A stretch of DNA of 64,000 nt from Micromonospora rhizosphaerae (lineage in GTDB: Bacteria > Actinomycetota > Actinomycetes > Mycobacteriales > Micromonosporaceae), in contig NZ_FMHV01000002.1 in NCBI RefSeq assembly GCF_900091465.1, positions 1,426,001 to 1,490,000 of the forward strand, given 5' to 3'. Below are positions 34,454 to 44,285 of this stretch, one piece after another. A program made the position numbers and the translations under genes. Position 1 is the first letter of the stretch; each line of letters opens with the position of its first letter. Below the pieces are notes generated by a model. That model saw only the letters and a program-made list of their open reading frames with translations, was not told the origin of the DNA and did no database searches.

Positions 34454-35434
34454 ATGAACACGGCGACGAAGCTGAGCGGCTTCGCCCTCGGCCTCGCGGC
34501 GGTGTTCGGCGCGGCGTACGGGGTCGGCCAGGTGGCCGGCCCCGTCGCACCCGCCGCCGAGACCCGCCACGACCCCACCGACGCCGGCCACTCCGACGGT
34601 GGCCACCAGGCCGGCGCCGCCACCCACCTGCCCGGCGGACTGCTCGTCTCCGACCGCGGCTACACGATGCAACCGATGGCCGCCCCGGCCGGAGGGTTCG
34701 CCTTCCGGATCACCGGCCCGGACGGCCGGCCGGTCACCGGGTACGAGATCGAGCACGACAAGCGGATGCACCTGATCGTCGCCCGCCGCGACCTCTCCGG
34801 CTTCCGGCACGTGCACCCGGAGATGGCCGCCGACGGCACCTGGCGGGTCGCCTCGCCACTCGCCGGGCCGGGCGTCTGGCGGGCGTTCGCCGACTTCACC
34901 CCCACCGGCGGGGAGTCGCTGACCCTCGGCGTCGACGTGACCGTCCCCGGCGCGCTGGACGCCCGGCCGCTGCCCGAGCCGGCCGCCAGCACCACCGTCG
35001 ACGGCTACACAGTCACCCTCACCGGCGCCCCGCAGTCCGGCCGCACCGCCGAGCTGACCCTGACCGTGAGCCGAGACGGCAGGCCGGTCACCGACCTGCA
35101 GCCCTACCTCGGGGCGTACGGGCACCTGGTTGCGCTGCGACAGGGCGACCTGGCGTACCTGCATGTGCACCCGGACGGCGCCCCCGGCGACGGGCGGACC
35201 CCGGCCGGGCCGGCGATCACCTTCGCCGCCGAGATCCCCTCGGCCGGCAGCTACCGCCTCTTCCTGGACTTCCGGCACGGCGATGCCGTGCACACCGCGG
35301 CGTTCACCGTCGTGGCCGGCTCCCCGGCCCCGACGGGCGACCCGGGCGTCCCGGCGGCGACCAGCGCGCCGGCCGCCACCAGCTCCCCGACCCCTGACGC
35401 CGGTCATGGCACCCCGGGTCACGGGCACAATTGA
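34454..35434 (+). CDS. Exported His-rich copper-island protein
   Basis: 326-aa protein with an N-terminal signal or anchor, [20 protein letters not shown], a His-rich linker ([13 protein letters not shown]), and two beta-rich domains each with a conserved His pair, GFRHVHPEM and YLHVHPDG. The tail is Thr/Ser/Pro-rich ending [10 protein letters not shown]. It resembles proteins loosely annotated as heavy-metal-binding or transporter in actinobacterial cop loci. The paired histidines suggest surface copper binding. It lies 34 bases after copZ and 14 before copA. Confidence 0.8.
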   Translation: MNTATKLSGFALGLAAVFGAAYGVGQVAGPVAPAAETRHDPTDAGHSDGGHQAGAATHLPGGLLVSDRGYTMQPMAAPAGGFAFRITGPDGRPVTGYEIEHDKRMHLIVARRDLSGFRHVHPEMAADGTWRVASPLAGPGVWRAFADFTPTGGESLTLGVDVTVPGALDARPLPEPAASTTVDGYTVTLTGAPQSGRTAELTLTVSRDGRPVTDLQPYLGAYGHLVALRQGDLAYLHVHPDGAPGDGRTPAGPAITFAAEIPSAGSYRLFLDFRHGDAVHTAAFTVVAGSPAPTGDPGVPAATSAPAATSSPTPDAGHGTPGHGHN

Positions 35435-35448
35435 CAGGAGGTGCAGCG

Positions 35449-37704
35449 ATGACATCGACCGCCAAGTCCCTGCCGGTCGCGCCGAACCAGATCGAACTCG
35501 CGATCGGCGGCATGACCTGCGCCTCCTGCGCCGCCCGGATCGAGAAGAAGCTCAACCGGATGGACGGCGTGACCGCCACGGTCAACTACGCCACCGAGAA
35601 GGCCACCGTCCGGTACGCCGACGAGGTCACCCCGGACGATCTGATCGCCACGGTGGAGAAGACCGGTTACACCGCCGTCGTGCCGCCCCGGCCGACCGCG
35701 GCCGGCACCGAGGCCACCGCCGAGCCGGTGGACGAGCTGCGCGCTCTGCGTACCCGGCTGTGGGTGTCGGTGGCGCTGGCCGTGCCGGTGATCCTGCTGG
35801 CCATGGTGCCGGCCTGGCAGTTCGACTACTGGCAGTGGCTGTCGCTGACCCTCGCCGCCCCGGTCGTGGGCTACGGCGGGCTGCCGTTCCACCGGGCCGC
35901 CTGGATCAACCTCCGCCATGGCGCGGCGACCATGGACACCCTGGTGTCGTTGGGCACGCTGGCCGCGTTCGGCTGGTCGCTCTGGGCGCTCTTCCTCGGC
36001 GACGCCGGGATGCCGGGGATGACCCACCCGTTCCGGTTCGACATCACCCGCACCGACGGCGCCGGCAACATCTACCTGGAGGCGGCGGCCGGGGTGACGG
36101 TGTTCATCCTCGCCGGCCGCTACTTCGAGGCCCGCTCCAAGCGGACCGCCGGCGCCGCCCTCCGCGCCCTGCTCGAGCTGGGCGCCAAGGACGTGGCGGT
36201 GCTCCGCGGCGGGGTGGAGACCCGGGTGCCGGTGGACCGGCTCGTCGTCGGCGACCGGTTCGTGGTCCGGCCCGGCGAGAAGCTCGCCACCGACGGCGTG
36301 GTCGAGGAGGGCACCTCGGCGGTCGACGCCAGCATGCTCACCGGCGAGTCGGTGCCGGTCGAGGTCGGGCCGGGCGACACGGTGGTGGGCGCCACCGTCA
36401 ACGCCGGCGGTCGGCTGGTCGTCCGGGCCACCCGGATCGGCGGGGACACCCAGCTCGCCCAGATGGCCAAGCTGGTCGAGCAGGCGCAGACCGGCAAGGC
36501 GGCCGTGCAGCGGCTCGCCGACCGGATCTCCGGAGTCTTCGTCCCGATCGTGATCGCTCTCGCCGCCGGCACGCTCGGCTGGTGGCTCGGAGCCGGAGCG
36601 GGGCCGACCGCCGCCTTCACCGCGGCGGTGGCCGTGCTGATCATCGCCTGCCCCTGCGCCCTCGGCCTGGCCACCCCGACCGCGCTGCTGGTCGGCACGG
36701 GCCGAGGCGCCCAGCTCGGCATCCTGATCAAGGGCCCGGAGGTGCTGGAGTCCACCCGTCAGGTGGACACCGTGGTGCTGGACAAGACCGGCACCGTCAC
36801 CACCGGCAAGATGACCCTGGTCGACGTGCTTCCCGCCGCCGGCCAGGATGCCGACGAGCTGCTGCGGCTGGCCGGCGCGCTGGAGGCCGCCTCGGAGCAC
36901 CCGATCGCCCAGGCGATCGCCGCCGGCGCGGCCGAGGCGGGTGCCCTGCCGGCGGTGACCGGGTTCGCCAACCTCGAGGGGCTCGGCGTGACCGGCACGG
37001 TCGACGGGCGGGAGCTGGTGGTCGGTCGGCTCCGGCTGCTGCGGGAGCGGGGTCTCGACGTACCCGAGGAGATCGAGCGGGCGGTGACCGACGCGGAGGC
37101 CGCCGGGCGGACGGCGGTGCTCGCCGGCTGGGACGGCCGGGTCCGCGGCGTCCTCGCGGTGGCCGACGTGGTCAAGCCGAGCAGCCGGGCCGCGGTCGCG
37201 CGGCTGCGCGAGCTGGGGCTGACCCCGGTGCTGCTCACCGGCGACAACGCCACGGTCGCCCGGGCGGTGGCCGCCGAGGTCGGCATCGACGAGGTGATCG
37301 CCGAGGTGCTGCCGGCCGACAAGGTGGACGTGGTCAAGCGGCTCCAGGGCGAGGGGCGGACCGTGGCGATGGTCGGCGACGGCATCAACGACGCCGCTGC
37401 GCTGGCCCAGGCCGACCTGGGGCTGGCCATGGGCACCGGCACCGACGTGGCGATCGAGGCGTCCGACCTGACCCTGGTCCGGGGCGACCTGATGGCCGCG
37501 GTGGACGCCATCCGGCTCTCCCGGCGGACCCTCGGGACCATCAAGGGCAACCTGTTCTGGGCCTTCGCCTACAACGTGGCGGCCCTGCCGCTGGCCGCCG
37601 CCGGCCTGCTCAACCCGATGATCGCCGGCGCCGCGATGGCCTTCTCGTCGGTCTTCGTGGTGGCCAACAGCCTCCGGCTGCGCCGCTTCCGCCCGGTCGG
37701 CTGA
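35449..37704 (+). CDS. copA: Copper-exporting P1B-type ATPase
   Basis: 751-aa Cu(I) pump. An N-terminal HMA domain has GMTCASC near residue 24. The transport site is [10 protein letters not shown] at about 401, phosphorylation DKTGT at 445, TGES at about 298, the HP motif in EHPIAQAI and GDGIND at 643. It ends with two helices and a short basic tail. The CPC motif fixes Cu/Ag specificity. ATG 35449 with AGGAGG 7 bases upstream was chosen over TTG 35431. It is last in the cop operon, followed by a hairpin. Confidence 0.96.
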   Translation: MTSTAKSLPVAPNQIELAIGGMTCASCAARIEKKLNRMDGVTATVNYATEKATVRYADEVTPDDLIATVEKTGYTAVVPPRPTAAGTEATAEPVDELRALRTRLWVSVALAVPVILLAMVPAWQFDYWQWLSLTLAAPVVGYGGLPFHRAAWINLRHGAATMDTLVSLGTLAAFGWSLWALFLGDAGMPGMTHPFRFDITRTDGAGNIYLEAAAGVTVFILAGRYFEARSKRTAGAALRALLELGAKDVAVLRGGVETRVPVDRLVVGDRFVVRPGEKLATDGVVEEGTSAVDASMLTGESVPVEVGPGDTVVGATVNAGGRLVVRATRIGGDTQLAQMAKLVEQAQTGKAAVQRLADRISGVFVPIVIALAAGTLGWWLGAGAGPTAAFTAAVAVLIIACPCALGLATPTALLVGTGRGAQLGILIKGPEVLESTRQVDTVVLDKTGTVTTGKMTLVDVLPAAGQDADELLRLAGALEAASEHPIAQAIAAGAAEAGALPAVTGFANLEGLGVTGTVDGRELVVGRLRLLRERGLDVPEEIERAVTDAEAAGRTAVLAGWDGRVRGVLAVADVVKPSSRAAVARLRELGLTPVLLTGDNATVARAVAAEVGIDEVIAEVLPADKVDVVKRLQGEGRTVAMVGDGINDAAALAQADLGLAMGTGTDVAIEASDLTLVRGDLMAAVDAIRLSRRTLGTIKGNLFWAFAYNVAALPLAAAGLLNPMIAGAAMAFSSVFVVANSLRLRRFRPVG

Positions 37705-37716
37705 TCCGACGACGAC

Positions 37717-37749
37717 GCCGCCGGCCCCGGTACCTCCGGGGCCGGCGGC
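37717..37749 (+). terminator. Hairpin terminator of the cop operon
   Basis: Perfect 12-bp repeat, 37717-37728 against 37738-37749, with a 9-base loop, 13 bases after copA. Confidence 0.88.
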
Positions 37750-37874
37750 ACTGTCCGGACCGGAGCGGCGGCACGGGCATCACCGTCGGTGAGCACCACT
37801 GGTGACAGACGGTTGAGCAACCGGACGGCGGGGTACATCCACGGCGGTAACGAAGCTGCTGAGTGGAGGTTCCA

Positions 37875-38048
37875 ATGGGTATCGATGACAAGATCGACAA
37901 CGCGTCGGAGAACGCCGCCGGCAAGATCAAGGAGGGCCTGGGCCGGGCCACCGACGACGAGCGGATCGAGGCCGAGGGCCGTAATGAGCAGGCCAACGCC
38001 AACCTCAAGCAGGCTGGCGAGAAGGTCAAGGACGCCTTCAAGAGCTGA
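37875..38048 (+). CDS. CsbD family stress protein
   Basis: 57-aa hydrophilic helical protein MGIDDKIDNASENAAGKIKE with the CsbD pattern continuing to a Lys-rich end. CsbD proteins are induced by general stress; molecular function is unknown. ATG 37875 follows GGAGG. Own promoter likely after the cop terminator, and a hairpin at 38065 follows. Confidence 0.9.
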   Translation: MGIDDKIDNASENAAGKIKEGLGRATDDERIEAEGRNEQANANLKQAGEKVKDAFKS

Positions 38049-38064
38049 CCTACGGCTTGCCCAC

Positions 38065-38090
38065 GCCGGGCCGGCAGGAGCCGGCCCGGC
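38065..38090 (+). terminator. Hairpin terminator
   Basis: Perfect 10-bp repeat, 38065-38074 against 38081-38090, with a 6-base loop, 17 bases after the CsbD gene. Confidence 0.8.
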
Positions 38091-38267
38091 GCCGCGCGCC
38101 CAGGGCAGCCCTCGCCCGGGCGCGCGTGTGCCGCTGAAGCGCCATCTCGTAGGCTGGACGACCTGTCGCCGCTCGTTCTTCCCGGGGCGCGCGGCGCGGC
38201 AGCGCCGGAGCCACGCCCAGCTCGACCACGGCCGTCCGTCGACGGCCGACGACTCCACGGGAGAACG

Positions 38268-38762
38268 ATGTCCGGTACAACAGTGATCCGGGTCGCCGCT
38301 CTGGGGGCGCTCACCCTGCTCGGCGCAGGCTGTCAGCCGACGGACGAGGAGAACTCGTCACCGGCCGGCACCTTCGCCGCACCGAGCGCCTCCGCCGAGG
38401 CCGTTCCGACCCCCTCCGCCTCGCCGTCCCCGGTGACGGCGGCGAACACCGCGGCCGTGTGCGCCGCCGTGGACAAGCTGATCATCGCGGGCAGTCAGGA
38501 GATCGTCCAGGACTCCGCCGCGGCCACCCGCCGGCAGCTGACCCCGGAACAGGTCAACGCCCAGCTCAAGGGCAACCTCGCCGACCTGGCCGACGAGGTA
38601 CGCGGGCAGGCCGCCCGGGCGCAGGACCCGCAGATCAAGGCGCTGATCGGCGAGACGGCCGACCGGATCGACACCGGCGCCGAGTCCTCCAGCCCGGTCA
38701 AGTGGCTGAACTCGACGTTCGTCGGCATCCCCCAACGGCTCGCCAAGGAGTGCCGCGTCTGA
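38268..38762 (+). CDS. Putative lipoprotein
   Basis: 164-aa protein with signal peptide and lipobox LLGAGCQ (Cys22), a Ser/Pro/Thr linker, and a helical domain with one further Cys pair (AVCAAVDKLI, AKECRV near the end), possibly a disulfide. It does not match a family I know. It starts with ATG 38268 and stands alone, convergent with the reductase gene. Confidence 0.75.
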   Translation: MSGTTVIRVAALGALTLLGAGCQPTDEENSSPAGTFAAPSASAEAVPTPSASPSPVTAANTAAVCAAVDKLIIAGSQEIVQDSAAATRRQLTPEQVNAQLKGNLADLADEVRGQAARAQDPQIKALIGETADRIDTGAESSSPVKWLNSTFVGIPQRLAKECRV

Positions 38763-38795
38763 CCGGCGTCCGTCCACTCTCGCCCGCTGTTCCGA

Positions 38796-39431
38796 TCAGC
38801 GCAGCACCCGGTACTTGACGTGGGTGACGGTCGGCGCCGCGACCACCTTCACCGGCTCCAGCCGTACCTCGCCCACACCGTCGAAGAGCCGGGTGCCGCC
38901 ACCCAGGACGATCGGCACCAGGTGCAGCCAGAGCGTGTCCAGCAGCCCGGCCGCGAGGTATTGCCGCACCGCGCTCGCCCCACCCGAGACGGAGACCTCC
39001 CGGTCGCCCGCCACCGCCCGGGCCCGCTCGAGCGCGCCCTCGATCCCCTCGGTGACGAAGTGGAACTGCGTGCCGCCGCGCATGCTCAGCGACTCCCGGG
39101 GATGGTGGGTCAGCACGAAGACCGGGACGTGGAACGGTGGGTCGTCCCCCCACCAGCCGGTCCAGCTCTCGTCCCACGGCCCGTCGCCGCCGCCGAACAT
39201 CCGGCGCCCCATCACGTACGCCCCGATGTCCCGGGTCATCTCGTCGACCACGTCGGCGTCCGCGTTGCGCTCACCGCCGACCTGCCCGTGCTGGGCGCGC
39301 CAACTCTCGGTGGCGAATAACCAGTCGTGGAGCCGCAGGCCTCCCCGGCCCAGCGGATCCTGTCGGCTCTGGCCCGGCGCCGCCACGAACCCGTCCAGCG
39401 ACATCGACATCTGACTGCTCACGGTTCCCAT
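38796..39431 (-). CDS. Dihydrofolate reductase family (RibD C-terminal) protein
   Basis: 211-aa reductase-fold protein: QMSMSLDGFVAAPGQ at the N-terminus, YVMGRRMFGGGDGPWDE in the middle and SVSGGASAVRQYLAAGLLD with LVPIVLGGGTRLF near the end are all typical of the COG0262/RibD_C group. It probably binds NADPH; the substrate is unknown. MGTVSSQ at 39431 is used; an ATG at 39464 overlapping the sigma-factor stop is an alternative and would couple translation. Third gene of a YCII-sigma-reductase operon. Confidence 0.88.
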   Translation of the reverse strand: MGTVSSQMSMSLDGFVAAPGQSRQDPLGRGGLRLHDWLFATESWRAQHGQVGGERNADADVVDEMTRDIGAYVMGRRMFGGGDGPWDESWTGWWGDDPPFHVPVFVLTHHPRESLSMRGGTQFHFVTEGIEGALERARAVAGDREVSVSGGASAVRQYLAAGLLDTLWLHLVPIVLGGGTRLFDGVGEVRLEPVKVVAAPTVTHVKYRVLR

Positions 39432-39460
39432 GTCCGGTGGACTCTCCTCGGCGGGTGAAC

Positions 39461-40711
39461 TCATCGGTGGACGCTCAGCCGGGCGGCGCGTACCTCCAGA
39501 TAGCGCCGCTCCGGCAGGCTGGTGGTGCCCCGGGCGGCGGTCAGGTATGCGGCCCGCGCCGCCTCCTGGTCGCCGGCCAGCTCGAGCAGGTGGGCGCGGA
39601 CGGCGGCGAGGCGGTGGTGCCCGGCCGTCCGCTCGTCGGAGTCCAGCGGCGCCAGCAGCGCGAGTCCGGCGCGGGGACCGTCGACCATGGCCACCGCGGC
39701 GGCCTGGTTGAGGGTGACCATGGGGTTCGGCGCGACCCGGGCGAGCAGCCGGTAGAGCGCGACGATCTGTCGCCAGTCGGTCTCCGCCGCCGACGGCGCC
39801 TCGGCGTGCACCGCGGCGATCGCCGCCTGCAGCTGGTACGGGCCCGGCGGCGACCAGGTCAGCGCCTCGGTCACCAGGGCGATCCCCTCCTCGATCGCGC
39901 CCCGGTCCCAGCGGCTGCGGTCCTGCTCGGCCAGCGGAATCAGCTCGCCCGTCGGCCCGGTCCGGGCGGCCCGGTGGGCGTCGGTGAGCAGCATCAGCGC
40001 CACCAGCCCGGTCACCTCGCCGTCGTCGGGGAGCAGCCGGTGAAGTTCCCGAGCCAGCCGGATGGCCTCCCCGGTCAGCTCGGCGCGGTGCAGGTCGGCG
40101 CCGCTGGACGCGGTGTAGCCCTCGTTGAAGATCAGATAGAGCACGTGCCGCACGGCGTGCAACCGCTCGTCGCGTTCGCCCGGCGAGGGCATGACGAAGC
40201 GGGCCCCGGCCGCCTCGATCCGCTGCTTGGCCCGGCGGATCCGCTGGCTCATCGTGGCCTCCGGCACCAGGTACGCCCGGGCGATCTGCGCGGTGCTCAA
40301 ACCGCCGACCGCGCGCAGGGTCAGCGCGACCTGGGCGGAGACAGTCAGCGCCGGATGACAGCAGAGGAAGAGCAGCTTCAGCGTGTCGTCCCCGGTGGGC
40401 GGCTCCTCGTCGGCGGGCGGCGCCACCGTCGCGTACGCCGGCTCCCGGACCGCCACCGCGACCTCCCGGTCCCGGCGGGCCCGCTCGCTGCGCCACTCGT
40501 CGGTCAGCCGGCGGCTCGCCACGGTGACCAGCCACGAGCGCGGGTGCTCCGGCAGGCCCTGCTCCGGCCACTGCACGGCCGCGGCGAGCAGCGCCTCCTG
40601 GACGGCGTCCTCGCAGGCGTAGAACTGGCCGTGCCGTCGGACGAGGACGCCGAGGACCTGCGGCGCCAGGTCGCGCAGCAGGTCCTCGACACTCCGGTCG
40701 CCACCGGTCAC
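39461..40711 (-). CDS. ECF42-type RNA polymerase sigma factor
   Basis: 416-aa sigma factor. The first ~170 residues hold region 2 (YACEDAVQEALLAAAVQWPE, PRSWLVTVASRRLTDEWRS) and region 4 (LSTAQIARAYLVPEATMSQR). The remaining ~240 residues form the helical TPR-like DUF6596 extension: HVLYLIFNEGYTASSGADLHR and PNPMVTLNQAAAVAMVDGP. This design is diagnostic for ECF42, which works with a DGPF/YCII partner and no anti-sigma. The partner precedes it with a GTGA overlap. Confidence 0.93.
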   Translation of the reverse strand: MTGGDRSVEDLLRDLAPQVLGVLVRRHGQFYACEDAVQEALLAAAVQWPEQGLPEHPRSWLVTVASRRLTDEWRSERARRDREVAVAVREPAYATVAPPADEEPPTGDDTLKLLFLCCHPALTVSAQVALTLRAVGGLSTAQIARAYLVPEATMSQRIRRAKQRIEAAGARFVMPSPGERDERLHAVRHVLYLIFNEGYTASSGADLHRAELTGEAIRLARELHRLLPDDGEVTGLVALMLLTDAHRAARTGPTGELIPLAEQDRSRWDRGAIEEGIALVTEALTWSPPGPYQLQAAIAAVHAEAPSAAETDWRQIVALYRLLARVAPNPMVTLNQAAAVAMVDGPRAGLALLAPLDSDERTAGHHRLAAVRAHLLELAGDQEAARAAYLTAARGTTSLPERRYLEVRAARLSVHR

Positions 40712-41076
40712 ATCTCCGTCCCGGCCTCGTCCATCACCGGCCGCACCTCCAGCACACCGAAGCCCATCCGGACATCCGGCCAGCGCGCGGCGATCTCGGC
40801 GGCCCGGTCCGAGCTGTCGCAGTCGACCATCAGGTAGCCGGCGAACTGTTCCTTGCTCTCCATGAACGGGCCATCGGTGATCTCCGCCCGCCCGCCGACG
40901 GACCGGACGGTACGGGTCTGCGACGGGTCGGCCAGCGCCTGGCCGCCGACCAGCTCCCCGGACTCGGTGAGCTCCTTCATGATCTCGTCGACCTCGCCGA
41001 ACAGGGCGTTCCGCTCCTGCTCGGACAGCTCCGCTACGAAGCCAGGACGGTTCCAGATCAGCAGCATGTACTTCAC
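40708..41076 (-). CDS. YCII/DGPF-domain protein, ECF42 partner
   Basis: 122-aa protein with the YCII fold. It has the diagnostic DGPF at residues 68-71, followed by MESKEQFAGYLMVDCDS. Such proteins are always next to ECF42 sigma factors and are thought to signal to them. The stop overlaps the sigma factor GTG. The GTG start at 41076 follows GAGGAG at 6 bases. It is the first gene of the operon. Confidence 0.93.
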   Translation of the reverse strand: MKYMLLIWNRPGFVAELSEQERNALFGEVDEIMKELTESGELVGGQALADPSQTRTVRSVGGRAEITDGPFMESKEQFAGYLMVDCDSSDRAAEIAARWPDVRMGFGVLEVRPVMDEAGTEM

Positions 41077-41183
41077 GGTGCACTCCTCGCGGTATGGGCC
41101 ACGGCTGCGGCGCCTCTCGGTGACGGGTCGGAGCCGAGGCGCCGTTCCCGACATCCTCGCCCGAGCAACTCCGAAAAAGGGGG

Positions 41184-42401
41184 TCACCGGCCCCGGCGTA
41201 CCGGCTTGCGGGCGGAGCCGCCGGCGTCGAGGGAGGCCCGGTCGGCGGCCGAGGTGCCGGAAGCCCAGCCCTCGGCGTCGCGGACGGTGAGCCGCTCCCG
41301 GGTCACCCCGGGAAAGAGCGAGTCCAGGCGCTCCCGAACCGCGTCCGAACGGGCCGCCAGCACCGGGAGCAGCCGGTCGTTGCCCCGCTCCGCCGCGGCC
41401 TCCTGGTTCGCCGCCTCGGTGGCGGCCCGGAGGCGTTCGCCGATCCGCAGCGCGAAGGCGTTCAGGAAGGATTCGTCGTACCCGCGGGTGCGCCGACCGG
41501 CGACCTTCGTCCGCCGCTCGCCCCGACCGCGCAGCATGGCGGCGGTGGCCTGCACCAGCAGGGAGGTGTGCAGCAGATCGACCGCCGCCAGGTCCGCGGG
41601 GAAGCCGAGCACGGTGGCGAAGCCGAGGTCGTCGGACCAGACCGACTCGCACCGGTTGGCCGCCGCCACCTCCTGCACCAGTAGTGCCTTCGCCGCCGCG
41701 TACGGGGCGTCGGTGCTCAGCCGGATGCCGCCCGGCTGGTCGGGCCGCTCGGCTGTCGCGTCGAGCAGCGCCCGGTCGATGCTGTGCCGGGCCATCAGCT
41801 CCTGGGCCTTGCCGGTCAACGCCTCCGCCTCCGCCGGGAAGGTGGTCGACTCCGCCTTGGCCAGCAGCGCCCGGACCCGGTCCAGCATCCGGGACCCGGA
41901 CGCCGGGGCGGTGACCCGCGGGGCGGCGGCCGGACCGCCCGGGGGCGGGCGGAGCACCGCGATCGGCGGCAGCCCCTCGACCAGGACGAGGGCGTCGACC
42001 GCGTCGCGCAGCGCGGTGATCCGGTCCACCCCCTCCCGGGTCGCCCATCGGCCCAGCCAGCCGGCGTCGCCGTCCCACCGGGCGTCCAGCTCGCGGAGTT
42101 GGTCGTCGAACCACTGCGGCACCGGGCCGGGCTGGTCGCGTCGCTGGGCAGCCACCGCGTCCCCGACCAGCCGGGCGGCGCGCGGGTCGAGCCGCCGGGT
42201 GGCGATCCGGTCCAGGTCGACCGGCTGCCAGCCGCGCGGCCAGAGGCGGCCGATGCCGCGGACCAGGCGGGCGAGGAGGGCGGCGTCCACCGCCGGGCCG
42301 GCGCCGATCACGAGCCGGTCCAGCGCCCGCTCCGCTTCGCGTACGTCGGTGCCGCGCGCCGCCGCGAGGGCGTCGGCGACCAGGTCCTCGGCGTCCGGCA
42401 C
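41184..42401 (-). CDS. DUF2786 domain protein
   Basis: 405-aa soluble protein. Near residue 180 lies the DUF2786 helix pair, RVRALLAKAESTTFPAEAEA followed by LTGKAQELMARHSID. The C-terminal half carries YDESFLNAFALRIGERL. DUF2786 proteins are of unknown function, some phage-linked. GTG 42401 with GGAGAGGGG upstream is preferred over ATG 42494, which lacks a ribosome site. Confidence 0.83.
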   Translation of the reverse strand: MPDAEDLVADALAAARGTDVREAERALDRLVIGAGPAVDAALLARLVRGIGRLWPRGWQPVDLDRIATRRLDPRAARLVGDAVAAQRRDQPGPVPQWFDDQLRELDARWDGDAGWLGRWATREGVDRITALRDAVDALVLVEGLPPIAVLRPPPGGPAAAPRVTAPASGSRMLDRVRALLAKAESTTFPAEAEALTGKAQELMARHSIDRALLDATAERPDQPGGIRLSTDAPYAAAKALLVQEVAAANRCESVWSDDLGFATVLGFPADLAAVDLLHTSLLVQATAAMLRGRGERRTKVAGRRTRGYDESFLNAFALRIGERLRAATEAANQEAAAERGNDRLLPVLAARSDAVRERLDSLFPGVTRERLTVRDAEGWASGTSAADRASLDAGGSARKPVRRGR

Positions 42402-42715
42402 GGGCGGTTTCCCCTCTCCACGGTCGCTCCGGTGCGGGCGACCGGCGTGTTCCCCGGGCGGCGGGCCGCTCACCCGCCGGAACGCTACCGGCATGCCGGG
42501 CGCGACGACCCGTGAGCGCCCTCACGGCCGATGATCGGCCGGGATTCCGTCCCCGCCGGGGCAACCGACCGGGCCCGGCGTCCGCGCTCCTGCGTGCACC
42601 ACCGGGCGCCGCGAGAGACGGATATCGATGTGGGTGGGCGTGCCCGGCGGGAAGGCGGCCTGCACCGCCGACCCCAGATGCCGGTGCACCGGTCAGCGGG
42701 GGAACGAGGCCCAGA

Positions 42716-42856
42716 TGTGCCCTGGACCAGGCCGTACCGGTTCAACGCCGCGCGCAGCGAGGCCCGCAGGCCGCGCAGTTCCTTGGCGGTGCCGAGCTGC
42801 CACGTCTCGAGTTCGGTGGCCCGCGGAGGTGGCGGCGACGTGCGCAGCTGTCCCAT
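42716..42856 (-). pseudogene. RsbW-like ATPase/anti-sigma N-terminal remnant
   Basis: From ATG 42856 about 45 residues, MGQLRTSPPPPRATELETW then GTAKELRGLRASLRAALNRY, look like the N-terminus of an actinobacterial serine-kinase-type ATP-binding protein. After residue 45 the frame degenerates and none of the N, G1 or G2 ATP boxes appear. The gene was apparently cut by a deletion. The rest of 42495-42944 holds no intact gene. Confidence 0.5.
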
Positions 42857-42944
42857 GGTCCTGCTCTACCCTGCGCAGCCGTCCGCTGAGCGGAACCATC
42901 CCACGTTATCCGTCCATTCCGGACAGCGGGCGACACGGTGGGTG

Positions 42945-43691
42945 TCAGCGCCGCATCAGCGCGAAGACCCCCCAGCCGAGATACTCCCGCTGGTAGCGGA
43001 CGTGGCGAACCGGGTCCTCGGTCAGCTCCCGGCGCAGCTCGCCGGCGAGTTCGTCGTCAGGGTTGTCGTCCAGCCAGCGGCGGAGGTTCAGCCAGTGCGC
43101 GGCCGCGTACCGGTCCCAGCTGTCCTGGTCGGCGAGGACCATCTCCACCAGGTCCCAGCCGCATTCCTGGAAGATCCCCACCAGCCCCGGCAGGTCCCGG
43201 AACTCGTCCCTCGACCGAGCGTGGCACGCCGCGACGGTCTCCTGGTCCGGCGGGTCCAGCCGCCAGTACGGCTCCCCGACGAGCAGCATGCCGCCGGGGC
43301 GCAGGCTGCGTTCGAGGATCTCGAGGGTGCCGGGAACGCCGCCGCCGATCCAGGTCGCGCCGACACACGCGGCCAGGTCGACGGGCTGATCGGCTACGAA
43401 CACCGCGGCGTCGCCGTGCACGAAGCGGACCTGGTCGGCCACCCCGAGGGCGGCGGCCCGCTCCCGCGCGGCGGCGGTGAAGGCGGTGCTGATGTCCACC
43501 CCGGTGCCGACAGTGCCGTGGTCGCGCGCCCAGGTGCAGAGCAGCTCGCCCTTGCCGCTGCACAGGTCGAGGATCGACGTGCCGGGGCGTAGCTTGACGG
43601 CCCGCCCAAGGGCGGCCAACTTCTCTGCGTCGAACGGGTTGAGGATGCGAAGGTCGCCCTCGCGGATGACGAAGCTACGTGGCAGATCCAC
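42945..43691 (-). CDS. SAM-dependent methyltransferase
   Basis: 248-aa class I methyltransferase. Motif I is SILDLCSGKGE (about 39-49), motif II VRFVHGDAAVF, and RSLRPGGMLLVGEP is post-motif. The rest forms a helical lid. The Cys in LDLCSGKGE replaces the more common Gly at that place. Substrate unknown, single gene. The next 251 bases (43692-43942) contain only the hairpin of the next gene. Confidence 0.88.
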   Translation of the reverse strand: MDLPRSFVIREGDLRILNPFDAEKLAALGRAVKLRPGTSILDLCSGKGELLCTWARDHGTVGTGVDISTAFTAAARERAAALGVADQVRFVHGDAAVFVADQPVDLAACVGATWIGGGVPGTLEILERSLRPGGMLLVGEPYWRLDPPDQETVAACHARSRDEFRDLPGLVGIFQECGWDLVEMVLADQDSWDRYAAAHWLNLRRWLDDNPDDELAGELRRELTEDPVRHVRYQREYLGWGVFALMRR

Positions 43692-43896
43692 GGCGGTGAC
43701 TCCCGACGGTCGAAGCAGGGGTGAGGTGGGGCTGACGCTGATCCGCTCGGATCAGCACGCTCGGCACCAGCACAGAAACACCCTCTTCGGCTCATCGGGA
43801 CGGACGTGCCGCCAGGCTAGGCCTCGCCACGTCTCTCACAAACCGAATTTCGTCCGCGGCGCGGCCGCGACCCGCTGCTCACCGTCAACTGGCCAG

Positions 43897-43936
43897 GCAC
43901 CGACGCCAGCACCCGGTCGGGTGCTGGCGTCGGTGC
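43897..43936 (-). terminator. Hairpin terminator
   Basis: Perfect 18-bp inverted repeat, 43897-43914 against 43919-43936, with a 4-base loop. It lies directly after the stop of the 54-aa gene and is the longest stem in the window. Confidence 0.9.
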
Positions 43937-43942
43937 TGGGCG

Positions 43943-44107
43943 TCACCGTCTGGCCTTGGCCTCCTGCTTCGCCCTCTGGGGGTCGGCCCCCTTGCCGACC
44001 TGCTTGAGGGCTTCGCGCAGCTGGGGCTCGGTCATTTTCGAGCTGCCGCCGATGCCGGCCTGGTGGCCCTGCTGGCGCAGGTCGTGAAGTTCCTTGCGTT
44101 CGGCCAT
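43943..44107 (-). CDS. Small basic protein with Rho-N/SAP-like motif, 54 aa
   Basis: MAERKELHDLRQQGHQAGIG then a helix TEPQLREALKQVGKG and a Lys/Arg-rich end. The LHDLRxQGxxAGI-TExQLREAL layout resembles SAP or Rho N-terminal helix-extended-helix units that bind nucleic acid. Third positions are GC-rich and a strong terminator follows at once, so it is very likely a real gene. Family name not certain. Confidence 0.7.
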   Translation of the reverse strand: MAERKELHDLRQQGHQAGIGGSSKMTEPQLREALKQVGKGADPQRAKQEAKARR

Positions 44108-44285
44108 GTCGACCTCCCCGTGTCTGCTGTGGGAACCGGACAGCTCCCGTCGGAACTGCCTGCCTTCCCGTGCCCCGCGCCAGGCAAACCACGCGCGGAA
44201 CCGGGTGGCGCGGCCGCTGCGGAGGCTATGGTGTGAAAAACAGGCGGGTCGAGGAGCCTGCTTCAGGGGAAAGAGCACGCGACCC

